A model generated the notes under the pieces. The model was not told the origin of the DNA. It did no database searches and was given only the letters and a program-made list of their open reading frames with translations. 51,443 nucleotides of DNA from Parcubacteria group bacterium RIFCSPLOWO2_01_FULL_48_18 (GTDB lineage Bacteria > Patescibacteriota > Minisyncoccia > UBA6257 > WO2-01-48-18). Made by a program: the position numbers and the translations under genes. Positions 8,689 to 17,800 of the stretch are shown here, piece by piece. Position 1 is the first letter of the stretch. The number at the start of each line of letters is the position of its first letter. The stretch is taken from positions 1 through 51,443 of the forward strand of contig MHXH01000021.1 of NCBI GenBank assembly GCA_001824435.1, read 5' to 3'.

Positions 8689-9858
8689 TTATTTTACTTG
8701 TTTGAAGATTTCTGGCTGTTCCAGCCCCTCTACAATAATCTCGCCGATCGCTCCTTTGTCAATCGCGCGCGAAAGACTATGATCAACCAGCAGATATTTG
8801 CCGGGCACCTCAACGGTAAACTCGACCATCATTGCGCCGCCGGGAGGAACAATGGTCGTCTGTACGTTCCTATGCGGAGGCGAAATAATATCACCCTCGG
8901 GGTAGAGGTTATCGAGCACGGCGCCGATGATATGAAAATTTGAAGCAATATGCGAACCGACGCCAAAGAATATACGGATTGTTTCGCCGACATTTGCCCT
9001 CAGCGCATTCTCGCCTGTAAGCGCGCCGACCCGGCCGTTGAAGGCAAAATACTCCGGCCGCTCCTGCTGCAATTTTTCCAAACTGAATGCTTGATGGCCT
9101 TTCTCGCCAGTCTTGCCTGCCGTGTACCATTCGCCCTGCATAACATAGTATTCACGGTCAACCTGCGCGAGTCCCTCTTTTGGCTCAACGAGAATCAAGC
9201 CATACATGCCGTTTGCGACATGTGTAGGAATATGAGGGCTTGCGCAATGGTACACATAAATGCCCGGACGCGTCGCCTTGAACTGGAATGCGCGCGTTTC
9301 CCCGGATGCGACTTGCGTCAATACTGCTCCTCCGCCGGGGCCTTCAACTGCGTGCAGATCAACGGAATGTTTGCTATGCCCTGCTTGCGTATGCTCATCC
9401 GATTCCCCGACGTGACCGCCGCCGTTCGCATATGCGTGGAGAGCGACTAGCGCATCAACAGCAAACGAGTGAAAAGGCGCTGCGGAATGTTGATCTCTTT
9501 GGCCATGATTCAGGCGTATTTCTACGGTATCCCCTTCTTTCACGCGAATGAACGGCCCGGGAACGGTGCCGTTGTATGTCCAATATCCATAAGTTACCCC
9601 GGGCGCGAGTTCGGCGATTACTTCTTTAGCTTCGAGTTCTACGACTATTTTTTGGCTTTCCCTCCTTACAAAAGGCGAGGGCAGATCATCAGCGCGTTTG
9701 CTGATATCTTTTACAGTAACTGGTTTTGCTGGCAGAGTGGTTTGACGCGTGATTTTATACGCAACTCCAGCTCCGACAATAAGAATAATAATGCCGACAA
9801 AAATCCAAATCTTTTTCACCCCGTTAGACATTTTTTGGACTTCTATATTATTCTCCAT
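8689..9858 (-). CDS. nirK: Copper-containing nitrite reductase, membrane-anchored
   Basis: 389-residue two-cupredoxin protein that would reduce nitrite to nitric oxide outside the membrane. Residues 17-36 are an N-terminal anchor. Type 1 copper ligands: H164, C205, H213 and M218; type 2 ligands: H169, H204 and H360. The catalytic pair Asp (D167 in HSVDLHA) and His (H309 in ASNFHIIGA) are also in place, so this is NirK rather than a laccase. An extra His-rich stretch of about 35-40 residues lies just before the first ligand (roughly 122-162). ATG 9858 is used; M10 (MSNGVKK, 9831) is an alternative and lies in an AACGGGGTG motif seen at other gene starts. Confidence 0.9.
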   Translation of the reverse strand: MENNIEVQKMSNGVKKIWIFVGIIILIVGAGVAYKITRQTTLPAKPVTVKDISKRADDLPSPFVRRESQKIVVELEAKEVIAELAPGVTYGYWTYNGTVPGPFIRVKEGDTVEIRLNHGQRDQHSAAPFHSFAVDALVALHAYANGGGHVGESDEHTQAGHSKHSVDLHAVEGPGGGAVLTQVASGETRAFQFKATRPGIYVYHCASPHIPTHVANGMYGLILVEPKEGLAQVDREYYVMQGEWYTAGKTGEKGHQAFSLEKLQQERPEYFAFNGRVGALTGENALRANVGETIRIFFGVGSHIASNFHIIGAVLDNLYPEGDIISPPHRNVQTTIVPPGGAMMVEFTVEVPGKYLLVDHSLSRAIDKGAIGEIIVEGLEQPEIFKQVK

Positions 9859-9945
9859 GTTCGTAATCGTTTAGTTTGTGTGACCCGAGGCGCGTCACCA
9901 ACGTTAAAAAAGCCTTATATGGGCTACTTCCCCTTCTTTATTTAC

Positions 9946-9975
9946 AGTATAGCAAAGATCGTGTGGTAACAACAA
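9946..9975 (-). promoter_or_regulatory. Possible promoter for nirK
   Basis: Minus strand: TTGTTG (9970-9975), 18-base spacer and TATACT (9946-9951), about 90 bases before nirK. The leader contains AGCC-CATATA-AGGCT followed by TTTTT, a weak stem that could attenuate. Confidence 0.4.
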
Positions 9976-9990
9976 CGCTGAAGTTATCAG

Positions 9991-10019
9991 TTGAATTTTT
10001 ACTTATTCGGTGATATACT
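9991..10019 (+). promoter_or_regulatory. Promoter for acyl-CoA dehydrogenase
   Basis: TTGAAT (9991-9996), 17-base spacer, TATACT (10014-10019), with the start codon 42 bases after the -10 box. It is back to back with the proposed nirK promoter. Confidence 0.6.
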
Positions 10020-10061
10020 TTCTGCGGAATCCTTCAAAATGCATGAAAGGACGGGATACCA

Positions 10062-11720
10062 ATGCGTGATACGGAGCGTGAATTCTTTCAAAACGGCCCG
10101 ACGCTCGGAAATCAGTACGATGACGACCCCGTGCTTCGGTATTATCTCGCACGCATATTGCCCGAATCAGTACTTGTGGATATCGAGCCCGACCTTCGAA
10201 GGCTTGGTGAGCGCGCCGTAACGGATGTGCTTCATCTCGGAAATGCCGCGGAGGCCTCGCCGCCCCGCCACATTCCATATGATGCCTGGGGGAAGCGCGT
10301 TGATTACATCGAGGTGTCTGACGCGTGGAAAGAACTCGACCGAATCTCTGCCAAAGAAAAACTTGTAAGAATAGCCTACGAACGCAGGCATGGTTCGTTT
10401 TCAAGAATCCATCAATTTGCCCGCGTGTATCTTTTCAGCGCGTCTTCGGCTTCATATACGTGTCCCCTTGCAATGACGGACGGTGCGGCGCGCGCGATCG
10501 AGCTCTACGGAGACGAAACGCTCAAAAATTCGGCCTTCAAGAGGCTTACTTCTTCCGACCCCCGCGAATTTTGGACTTCCGGACAATGGATGACCGAACG
10601 TACCGGCGGCTCCGATGTAAGCAGGGTGTCCACCGTTGCCCGCCTTGAAGGCGGAACATATCGCCTGTACGGAACCAAATGCTTCACTTCCGCGGCAACT
10701 TCGCAAATGGCGATGACGCTTGCGCGGATTGAAGGAGCTCCGGAAGGAAACAAAGGACTAAGTCTCTTCTACCTTGAACTTCGAGACCCCGAAGGGAACC
10801 TGAATAATATTTTCGTGCACCGGCTCAAGGACAAACTTGGAACCAAGGCGCTTCCCACGGCCGAGCTTACCCTGAACGGAACTTCGGCAATCCTTGTCGG
10901 CGGAGAAGGCGACGGGATTAAAAAAATCTCCGCCATCTTGAACATCACGCGCCTTTGGAATGCGTGCGGCGCGATAAGCCTGATGCGCCGGGGAATAGCG
11001 CTTGCAGAAAATTACGCATCCAAGCGCGAAGCGTTCGGTCGACTGCTTACAGAATCTCCGCTCCATGTTGAGACGCTCACGAGCATTGAAGCCGAATTCA
11101 GAGGAGCTTTTTCTCTGATATTCCGCGCGGCCGAGCTTCTGGGAAAAGAAGAAACGGGCGAAGCAACGGCAGAGGAATCCGCTATCCTACGCCTGCTCAC
11201 GCCGATCGTCAAGCTCTATACCGCAAAGCAGGCAATCGCGGCACTGGGCGAAACGATCGAGTGCTTCGGCGGCGCCGGATATATCGAGGATACCGGCATT
11301 CCACGCCTTTTACGTGACGGTCATGTACTTTCTATTTGGGAAGGCACGACGAACGTGCTCAGCCTGGATGTATTGCAGGTTATGCAAAAATCGGACGCGC
11401 TCCGGTTCCTCTTTGCCGATATTGAAAGGCGCATTGCGGGCATCAATTCGCCGGAGGTGCGCGAGATGACTCCGGTCATCCGCAATGCCATGAGCCGATT
11501 GGCAAAATCTTTGGAAATCCTCAGCGGAAACTCTTCGGAACTGCTTGAAATGAACGCACGATCCATATCATACGGCCTTGCCCGCGTGTATGCCGCAAGT
11601 TTGCTCCTCGCCGAGGCCGAATGGAACATAGAGATGAGAAACGACCGGAAGGCATTCACTGCCGTAAAACGGTGGTGCGCAGCCGGCCCATGGCCTTTCA
11701 TAAACACAGGTCCCTGTTAA
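10062..11720 (+). CDS. AidB-like acyl-CoA dehydrogenase
   Basis: FAD flavoenzyme of 552 residues. The QWMTERTGGSDVSRVST segment (flavin/substrate loop), the GTKCFTSAA strand, and CFGGAGYIEDTGIPRLLRDGHVLSIWEGTTNVLSLDVL are signature elements of the AidB branch, as is the N-terminal domain ahead of the dehydrogenase core (about 140 residues). AidB-type proteins act on acyl-CoA esters or bind DNA; the true substrate cannot be told. Start ATG 10062 has AAGGACGGG upstream. A strong hairpin terminator follows. A possible partner for the enoyl-CoA hydratase and thiolase at 43-46 kb, but no electron-transfer flavoprotein is present here. Confidence 0.9.
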   Translation: MRDTEREFFQNGPTLGNQYDDDPVLRYYLARILPESVLVDIEPDLRRLGERAVTDVLHLGNAAEASPPRHIPYDAWGKRVDYIEVSDAWKELDRISAKEKLVRIAYERRHGSFSRIHQFARVYLFSASSASYTCPLAMTDGAARAIELYGDETLKNSAFKRLTSSDPREFWTSGQWMTERTGGSDVSRVSTVARLEGGTYRLYGTKCFTSAATSQMAMTLARIEGAPEGNKGLSLFYLELRDPEGNLNNIFVHRLKDKLGTKALPTAELTLNGTSAILVGGEGDGIKKISAILNITRLWNACGAISLMRRGIALAENYASKREAFGRLLTESPLHVETLTSIEAEFRGAFSLIFRAAELLGKEETGEATAEESAILRLLTPIVKLYTAKQAIAALGETIECFGGAGYIEDTGIPRLLRDGHVLSIWEGTTNVLSLDVLQVMQKSDALRFLFADIERRIAGINSPEVREMTPVIRNAMSRLAKSLEILSGNSSELLEMNARSISYGLARVYAASLLLAEAEWNIEMRNDRKAFTAVKRWCAAGPWPFINTGPC

Positions 11721-11753
11721 TTAAAGGATCTCTCCCGGAGAGTAATAATAAAC

Positions 11754-11776
11754 AAAGACGGCGCCGCCGTCTTTTT
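11754..11776. terminator. Bidirectional rho-independent terminator
   Basis: AAAGACGGC-GCC-GCCGTCTTT followed by TT on the plus strand, with an A-rich run on the other side. It separates the convergent acyl-CoA dehydrogenase and COG2403 genes. A second perfect palindrome, GAATAGTTGCAACTATTC (11777-11794), follows directly. Confidence 0.75.
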
Positions 11777-11800
11777 GAATAGTTGCAACTATTCAAAAGA

Positions 11801-13120
11801 TTATCTTTCCAGAAATTTGCTCATGGCCTGTTTAAGCTCGTTTTTCGCGCTTAAGGAGAGATTATACCTAACTCGGGTTGCCGGCTTGTTAAGCTTGAGG
11901 AATCTTCCTAAGTCAATGGGGGTGCCCACCACCACTGCGTCGCATTCAACGCGATTTATCGTATCCTCAAGATCCTTCATTTGGGCTTCTCCGTATCCCA
12001 TTGCCGGCAGAAGTACGCCGATATTTGGATAGCGTTCAAAAGTTTCACGAATGGTACCGCTCACATACGGACGGGGATCTACCAACTCTGCAACGCCAAC
12101 CCTCTGTGCGGCTACAACTCCGGCTCCGATCTTCATTTCGCCGTGCGTCAGCGTAGGCCCATCTTCTATGACCAACACGCGCTTCCCTTGTATTACCGAA
12201 AGATCGTCGACAGAAAGGACTGATTCCGCTTTGATAACTTTTGCCGAGGGGTTGTATTTCGAAGCATTTTCAATAATCTGCGCAACTCCTTCGGGGGGCG
12301 CAGAATCAGTTTTGTTTACTACGATAACATCTCCCATAAGGAAGTTTATGGAGCCCGGGTAATATGTAAGTTCATGGCCCGGTCTGTATGGATCCGTTAC
12401 TACGATGGTGAGGTCCGGTTTATAGAAGGCGGTATCATTATTCCCTCCATCCCATACAATCACATCTGTCTCTTCTTCTGCGCGCCGCAATATCGCCTCA
12501 TAATCAACCCCTGCGTAAATAACGCTTCCCATGGCTATATGAGGCTCGTACTCTTCCATTTCCTCAATAGTGCAATTTTGATTCTTCAGGTCTTCAATTG
12601 CGGCAAAGCGTTGTACGGCTTGTTTTTTCAGATCTCCGTAGGGCATCGGGTGCCGGACGGAAACCACGCGTTTTCCCGCCTCTCTCAAAATTTCGATTAC
12701 CCTGCGCGAGGTCTGGCTTTTTCCGCATCCGGTCCGAACCGCAACAACGGCAATAACCGGCTTTAAGCTTTTAAGCATCGTCTGTTTCGGGCCGAAAAAA
12801 GAAAAGTCGGCGCCTGCAGCCATTACGCGCGCGCCGATATTCATTACCGTATTGTATGGAATATCACTATAAGAAAACACGCACTCGTCAATCCCAAGTT
12901 CGCGAATAATCGTTTCAAGGTTTTGCTCATCCTCTATTGCAATGCCGTCCGGGTACAGTTTCCCCGCAAGACTCGCAGGATAACGCCGTCCGGCAATACC
13001 CGGAATCTGGGTCGCGGTAAATGCAACAACCTCCGTACCCGGATCGTTACGGTATACAACATTAAAATTATGGAAGTCCCGTCCTGCCGCGCCGATAATA
13101 ACAACCCTTTTGCGTTTCAT
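11801..13120 (-). CDS. Cyclic 2,3-diphosphoglycerate synthetase-like GTPase (COG2403)
   Basis: About 439 residues. The N-terminal Rossmann-like start (VVIIGAAGRDFHNFN), a P-loop in VRTGCGKSQTSR, DVIVWDGGNNDTAFYKPD and VVVNKTDSAP (NKxD base-recognition motif) identify the COG2403 family, related to archaeal cyclic 2,3-diphosphoglycerate synthetase. The archaeal enzyme closes 2,3-diphosphoglycerate to a cyclic anhydride; whether this bacterial form does so is unknown. ATG 13120 is chosen over a TTG at 13138. The upstream short frame (13125-13283), which resembles a glycerate kinase N-terminus, ends 4 bases before it and may be translationally coupled. Confidence 0.82.
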   Translation of the reverse strand: MKRKRVVIIGAAGRDFHNFNVVYRNDPGTEVVAFTATQIPGIAGRRYPASLAGKLYPDGIAIEDEQNLETIIRELGIDECVFSYSDIPYNTVMNIGARVMAAGADFSFFGPKQTMLKSLKPVIAVVAVRTGCGKSQTSRRVIEILREAGKRVVSVRHPMPYGDLKKQAVQRFAAIEDLKNQNCTIEEMEEYEPHIAMGSVIYAGVDYEAILRRAEEETDVIVWDGGNNDTAFYKPDLTIVVTDPYRPGHELTYYPGSINFLMGDVIVVNKTDSAPPEGVAQIIENASKYNPSAKVIKAESVLSVDDLSVIQGKRVLVIEDGPTLTHGEMKIGAGVVAAQRVGVAELVDPRPYVSGTIRETFERYPNIGVLLPAMGYGEAQMKDLEDTINRVECDAVVVGTPIDLGRFLKLNKPATRVRYNLSLSAKNELKQAMSKFLER

Positions 13121-13124
13121 ATCC

Positions 13125-13283
13125 CTAATGTAACACAAAAAAATAAATCCTCTGTATATCGATCAATGCTCTCCGTATCGCAGCTTTAGTATCAACCGCA
13201 GAAAATCCCGCTTCCGCAATCTCAAGAACAGCTCTACGCGCGTCGTTTACCGCAAGTTGTTCAAAATTTTTAATTTTTCTCAT
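13125..13283 (-). pseudogene. 52-codon frame resembling glycerate kinase N-terminus
   Basis: Reads MRKIKNFEQLAVNDARRAVL and continues EIAEAGFSAVDTKAAIRRAL before ending IYFFVLH at TAG. The repeated LA..DARRAVLEIAEAG....DTKAAIRRAL pattern is like the N-terminus of DUF4147 (GckA-type glycerate 2-kinase), where a helix of this kind opens a protein of over 400 residues. Here it stops after 52 codons, so I read it as a remnant, or a leader peptide for the next gene. Its link to a diphosphoglycerate enzyme makes the assignment more likely, but it rests on memory of the family. Confidence 0.4.
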
Positions 13284-13434
13284 ACGCTATCTCAACTTCA
13301 TAACTCCTGCCCTCTTCACTACTAACTTAAGTATACAAAAGGAGGTCGACCCACACCAGCTTGAAACCAGCACGGATCGAAACGAATTGCAACCCCGAAG
13401 GCTAAGTTTAAAGGCCAAGCGGGTCCAAGTGCTC

Positions 13435-13535
13435 AATTCACGACTTACGCCGTTGGGCCTAAAAACTGTATCCTTCAATTCAGAAAAGCTGGATTTTAAG
13501 CCATTTCTTAGTTTCAACTGCGTAAGTCGTGAATT
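13435..13535. repeat. 16-bp inverted repeat spanning 101 bp
   Basis: AATTCACGACTTACGC (13435-13450) is exactly inverted as GCGTAAGTCGTGAATT (13520-13535). It lies in the 293-base gap between the DUF421 gene and the glycerate-kinase-like remnant. The 69-base interior has no clear coding. It could be a small insertion element or a structured RNA; the rest of the gap (13284-13434) shows nothing firm. Confidence 0.55.
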
Positions 13536-13560
13536 AAAAAACTCGGGGCATGGGCCCGAG
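13536..13560 (-). terminator. Terminator after DUF421 gene
   Basis: Minus strand CTCGGG-CCCATGC-CCCGAG followed by TTTTTT, 17 bases past the DUF421 stop codon. Confidence 0.7.
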
Positions 13561-13576
13561 CCATCTCAATAGAGAA

Positions 13577-14095
13577 TTAGGGTTTTTTGAAAACGTGTCG
13601 GATGCGATGATGCGGACGCGGTAGACTCGGCATTTCATCGAAACGGATCACGCTGATATTGCCGTCCACCTCAAGCATCGCACATTTAACATCAGACACG
13701 CTGGCGACACCATGTTCCCGCAGCACTTCTTCAAGAACCTCTTTCGTAACTTTTTCTTTTTTAAGGTTTTTAGCTACAGTCTTGCCATCGCTGATGAGCA
13801 GGGTAGGCGACCCCTCGACAAGACGCTGAATCTTTTTGCTGCGCCATACCAGACGCGTTACGATCATATTAATGCATATAAGCGTTCCTGCGGCGATGAT
13901 TCCGCCGACAAGCGATGTATCCGACCCAACCATGGCATTCTGGACCGCGTTCGCAATAAGGAGCAATAAAACGAAATCAAATGGGGTCATCTGCCCGATT
14001 TCCCGCTTCCCGCTCAACCGAAGCCCCACCAACATAACTGCATATACGGCAACCGCACGCAGGACAATATCCAATATGGTCGATAATGAAGCCAT
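13577..14095 (-). CDS. DUF421 (YetF-like) membrane protein
   Basis: 172 residues with three N-terminal membrane helices and a soluble C-terminal domain. Signatures: GLRLSGKREIGQMTPFDFVLLLLIANAVQNAM and the later GSPTLLISDGKTVAKNLKKEKVTKEVLEEVLREHGV. The family is widespread and of unknown function. ATG 14095 is preceded by GGAGAGGAG, a good ribosome binding site, so the longer frame to 14131 is not used. Confidence 0.88.
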   Translation of the reverse strand: MASLSTILDIVLRAVAVYAVMLVGLRLSGKREIGQMTPFDFVLLLLIANAVQNAMVGSDTSLVGGIIAAGTLICINMIVTRLVWRSKKIQRLVEGSPTLLISDGKTVAKNLKKEKVTKEVLEEVLREHGVASVSDVKCAMLEVDGNISVIRFDEMPSLPRPHHRIRHVFKKP

Positions 14096-14135
14096 CACAA
14101 CTTCTCCTCTCCAACGCAGTTTGAGAACCAAAATA

Positions 14136-14165
14136 ATGATAGCACGTCTCGTGTTATTTTGTCAA
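14136..14165 (-). promoter_or_regulatory. Promoter for DUF421 gene
   Basis: Minus strand TTGACA (14160-14165), 18-base spacer and TATCAT (14136-14141), 41 bases before the start codon. Confidence 0.6.
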
Positions 14166-14332
14166 CTCCGCTCCGCTTCGTACCAGCGCTATTCGGGAAC
14201 TTCATTTCTAACATATCATTGCGATCCAAAGACGAAATCAAGTCAGGTTTGGCGAAGTCGTGCCTGACACGGCAATGACTGTTGAAGCGGGTGAGCAGTT
14301 ACTTACGGCAATCCCCTTCCTCTAAAACTCCG

Positions 14333-14845
14333 TCATAAACTTATCTCTCCGGACTGCGCTGCGTCCCTATCAATCATAAATTGCATCGCAAATGATTCGC
14401 CGTCTTCATCGGTAATCGGAGCGTCTTGGGCCGGGTCAAAAACACCGTTTCCGTTATCGCGATAAAGTGCCGCAATAAACGTTTCTCCGTGAACCATTTC
14501 ACGCACAAGACTAATCGGCGGGATATTATTTCCCGTTTCTCCGGCAGGAAGAAGTCCGCTTGATCCGACAAGCGTTCCGGGTTTTTCATCTACAGCTTCA
14601 TAAACTGCCACAAAGCCTTCTGCTTCAAGCGAGACAAACCCGATTACAACTTCTTTTCCGGGAAGCTGATCCGGAACATAAATTGCGTTCGATCCGATGC
14701 GCAAACCACTTGCTTCTTCGCTGTTTTCCGGAGTCGGCTCAACAAGCGGATTTTCTTGACGAGAATCATCGGCATACCAAAAAAAATAGCCAACGCCAAC
14801 CGCGAGTAATGCTACAGTCATAATGGAAATGAGAATTTTCGACAT
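14333..14845 (-). CDS. Membrane-anchored DUF7282-like secreted protein
   Basis: 170 residues: N-terminal anchor or signal (residues 4-23), acidic linker, then a beta-rich domain with DQLPGKEVVIGFVSLEAEGFVAVYE and FIAALYRDNGNGVFDPAQDAPITDEDG. This resembles the extracytoplasmic domain repeated in archaeal and CPR surface proteins (DUF7282-like). Its ATG overlaps the stop of the 1466-residue gene (TAATG), so the two are translationally coupled and probably act together on the cell surface. Confidence 0.65.
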   Translation of the reverse strand: MSKILISIMTVALLAVGVGYFFWYADDSRQENPLVEPTPENSEEASGLRIGSNAIYVPDQLPGKEVVIGFVSLEAEGFVAVYEAVDEKPGTLVGSSGLLPAGETGNNIPPISLVREMVHGETFIAALYRDNGNGVFDPAQDAPITDEDGESFAMQFMIDRDAAQSGEISL

Positions 14846-17800
14846 TACGGATTAATCCAGAAGGTTTGGGTCGCCTCATCCATGGCAACATAGCTTACGC
14901 GGCTTTGAAGAGTCGGATCGAAAACAGACATCCCAGCCCACACATCAAGAGAGTATTTTTGAGTCAAGTCAAGCTCTGAACCCGCATACTGTCTAAATCC
15001 TGTCTCATCCCATGGCCCGACAAGGGTCCAAATATATATATATCTATATACGCCGCCTGCGATACCTCGTACTAAAATGGTGAAATTCTTATCAATGCCA
15101 GAGGGCCAATCGCTTGGTACGGTCCATCTGATCATCGGGTTTGAAGTTAGGGTCGGCGATGTGGAGCTTGTGGGCGTCAAAATCTTTACTTTTTCGAGAT
15201 TATGCATTCTCAACCTTGCAAGCGGCGCACTCTCAACTCCGGACTTGCTTACAAATGTGACGTAATACTCATAGGCGCCAACCGGATACTGTGAAGACGG
15301 CGCATACGGTCCTGAAATTTGCCACATTCCGGTTGCGCCGGTGCAGCCGCTTGAAAGCCGAAGCCGCCAAATTCCTGAAGTCCAACCGCTTGAGTATGCG
15401 GTACAGAGGTGGATATCATTGAAGCTCGCCGCCAAACGGAAGTCCGCATCACCGGGCTTCTTTTCGTAAAGCTTAAATGCTTGGGTATTCACGATATTTG
15501 AAGTCGCGTAATAGAAATTAAGATTTTGGTAATAAGAATTTCCCCATGCTCCCCAGTAGGCGCCGGCTCCGCTTATGATCCAGAAAGGTTCGGACTCGCC
15601 GTATACCGCGGAATTCGCCGCATCAAAGATTCTCACCGAATAATCTGTCCCTATTGGGACGTCGTAAGGAATGAGCCATCGGTACCAACTGTAGGCCGTA
15701 TCTCCATAAATATATGTCTGGCGGTCTACTGATACCGTGCTTGTCGAAATTACATAATTGGAAGAAATCGAACGGTAAAACTGACCGGCTTTGCGGAGTT
15801 CGATTGAAACGGTTTTATTCGCCATTTTATAACTATTAAAGTCTATATACAGACTTCCGCCTTGATAATATTGAAGGCGAGTATAAGGATAGGTGACTCT
15901 TATATATGGCGGGATAGTGCCGTCAGAATTTCTCACCTGCCCGTAAAGTCTTCCTGCATTACTCACGCCTTTTGCATCCGTTGCCTTAACCGTTGCTTCA
16001 TAGAGGCCTGGAGCAGTCGTTGTTCCGGAAAGAAGACCGGATGAACCCAGGTTCAATTCAGGCGGAAGCGCCCCATACGTATTCTGCCATACATACGGAG
16101 GTGAGCCTGCTGTCGCATAAGCAGTCTGACGAACGCCTCTGCCTACAGTGGTATAAACATACGGCGGACGAAGCTCTAGCCGATACGGCTGCCATTCCAC
16201 TTTTCCGTCAAAATACGAAAGTACCCTAGGAACAGGGCATGTTCCTGCCGGAAGATTTAAGTAGGGCGAATATCCTACATTTTCCGCGAAGTCTTCAATT
16301 CTTCCCCAAATATCAAGGGCAACAGGCAGGCGAAGCCACTGGTTCACAGTTTGAAATCTATATGGCCAGAGTTCATACTCTGCTCTTCCGGTTTGAGGAT
16401 CCCTGAAGTAAGCCGAGGCCTTAACCGGCGTATCAGCCGCAATGTCAAATCTCGACATCTGCCAGAACGGCAGATCTCCTAAGTTATTGTCTCCGGAATA
16501 AACTCTGTAATAACGATAAGGTCCGGCAAACGGAAACATGCTTGCATACGTATACAACCCGTATCGATCTCTATAGAGGTTTACGGATTTTGATTCATAA
16601 CAGTTTGGCGAAACGCTGAAGTAGGCATAACCTTTGGACAATAACTGCGAAGTGGTGGCGGTAAAGGAAAATTCGCCGTTTGCATCCGTTCTTACGATGC
16701 GATACGTTGCGCCGTCATACAGCGAAGAGGTTTGGTTCGCAAACGGCGTCTTGGTGAAATGATCCAAAAGCCGAACCCGCGTAGTAATATAGTCAGGCAT
16801 ACTTACAATCTTAAATGGCGCGGGGCTTACCCCCTTAATTGAAGGGTCGGAAGCATCAGTTACTTCAACAGTATAGTCATTTCCATCCGGAATATCGGCA
16901 AAAACGGGTGTATCTGTGCTAAACCCTCCTGTCGAATATATTTGGCCGCTCCACCAATATTTCTGCGGAACATTGGAAGCGAGATTTCTATAAAACACCC
17001 CGCCCTTCAAAAGATTTATGTTTACTGCCTGACTCGGAAGGTTCGATCCATACCAATACACATTGCCGTGGTTTACAAAATCTTGATAGGTTTTTACCCA
17101 AACATCAGTGCCGGTTGGCCGATATACCCTAATATATGTTGGTCGGGCAACAATAGTGAATGGCCGATCACTGGTATCGCTGATTTGCGTGACGGTCGCA
17201 TCGTTGATTTTTATAGTATAGTCTGATCCGGCTGCCAAATCATTGGGAATTGTCCAGCCCAAAACATAGGCCCCGGTTTCAGCATCTTGGACATAATTTG
17301 CATTAACGGTTCGATAGGCAACCCCTCCTTTCATAAGGGTAATTGTAACCGTCTTGCTCGGCAGATTATAGGTTTCCCAGCAAATAGTCATTGTGGAACC
17401 CATGGTCATATACTCGCCGCCATTCGGAATATAGAGCTTAATCGAAGCCTCGGGTAGAAGCTTGAATACTCCGTCGCCTACATCCCAATTCCCGGCTTTA
17501 GAAAAAACATCATCCCACAGATTTAAGAAGCCGAATTCGTCTTCCGAAAGCGCAAGGATTTTATAATCTCCGGGATTCACTTGAGAACAAAGCGTAGCTT
17601 CCAAGTTGCAGACTTTACGGAAATCCCATTTGTAGGAACCGTCGGGCAAAGATGAAGTTGATATCCAGCCGACAATGAAATCTCTGGGATCAACGCCAGA
17701 TGCAGCCTCCCCGCTCATAAGAAGAAGATGAACCCGATCTGTCCCGCCGGTCCAGCTGATGGTATTGGTAAGACCCTGGACTAGAGTTTCGCCGCCGTTT

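Noticed and set aside
8689-9858. Laccase-type multicopper oxidase
   Set aside because: Two cupredoxin domains with both copper sites and the NirK Asp/His pair; laccase-like trinuclear motifs are absent.
11777-11794. Operator for a regulator
   Set aside because: The palindrome GAATAGTTGCAACTATTC lies between two converging gene ends and is more likely part of a double terminator.
13287-13517. 76-codon frame on the minus strand as a gene
   Set aside because: Biased towards Ser/Arg/Cys, covers the inverted repeat and has no family-like pattern.
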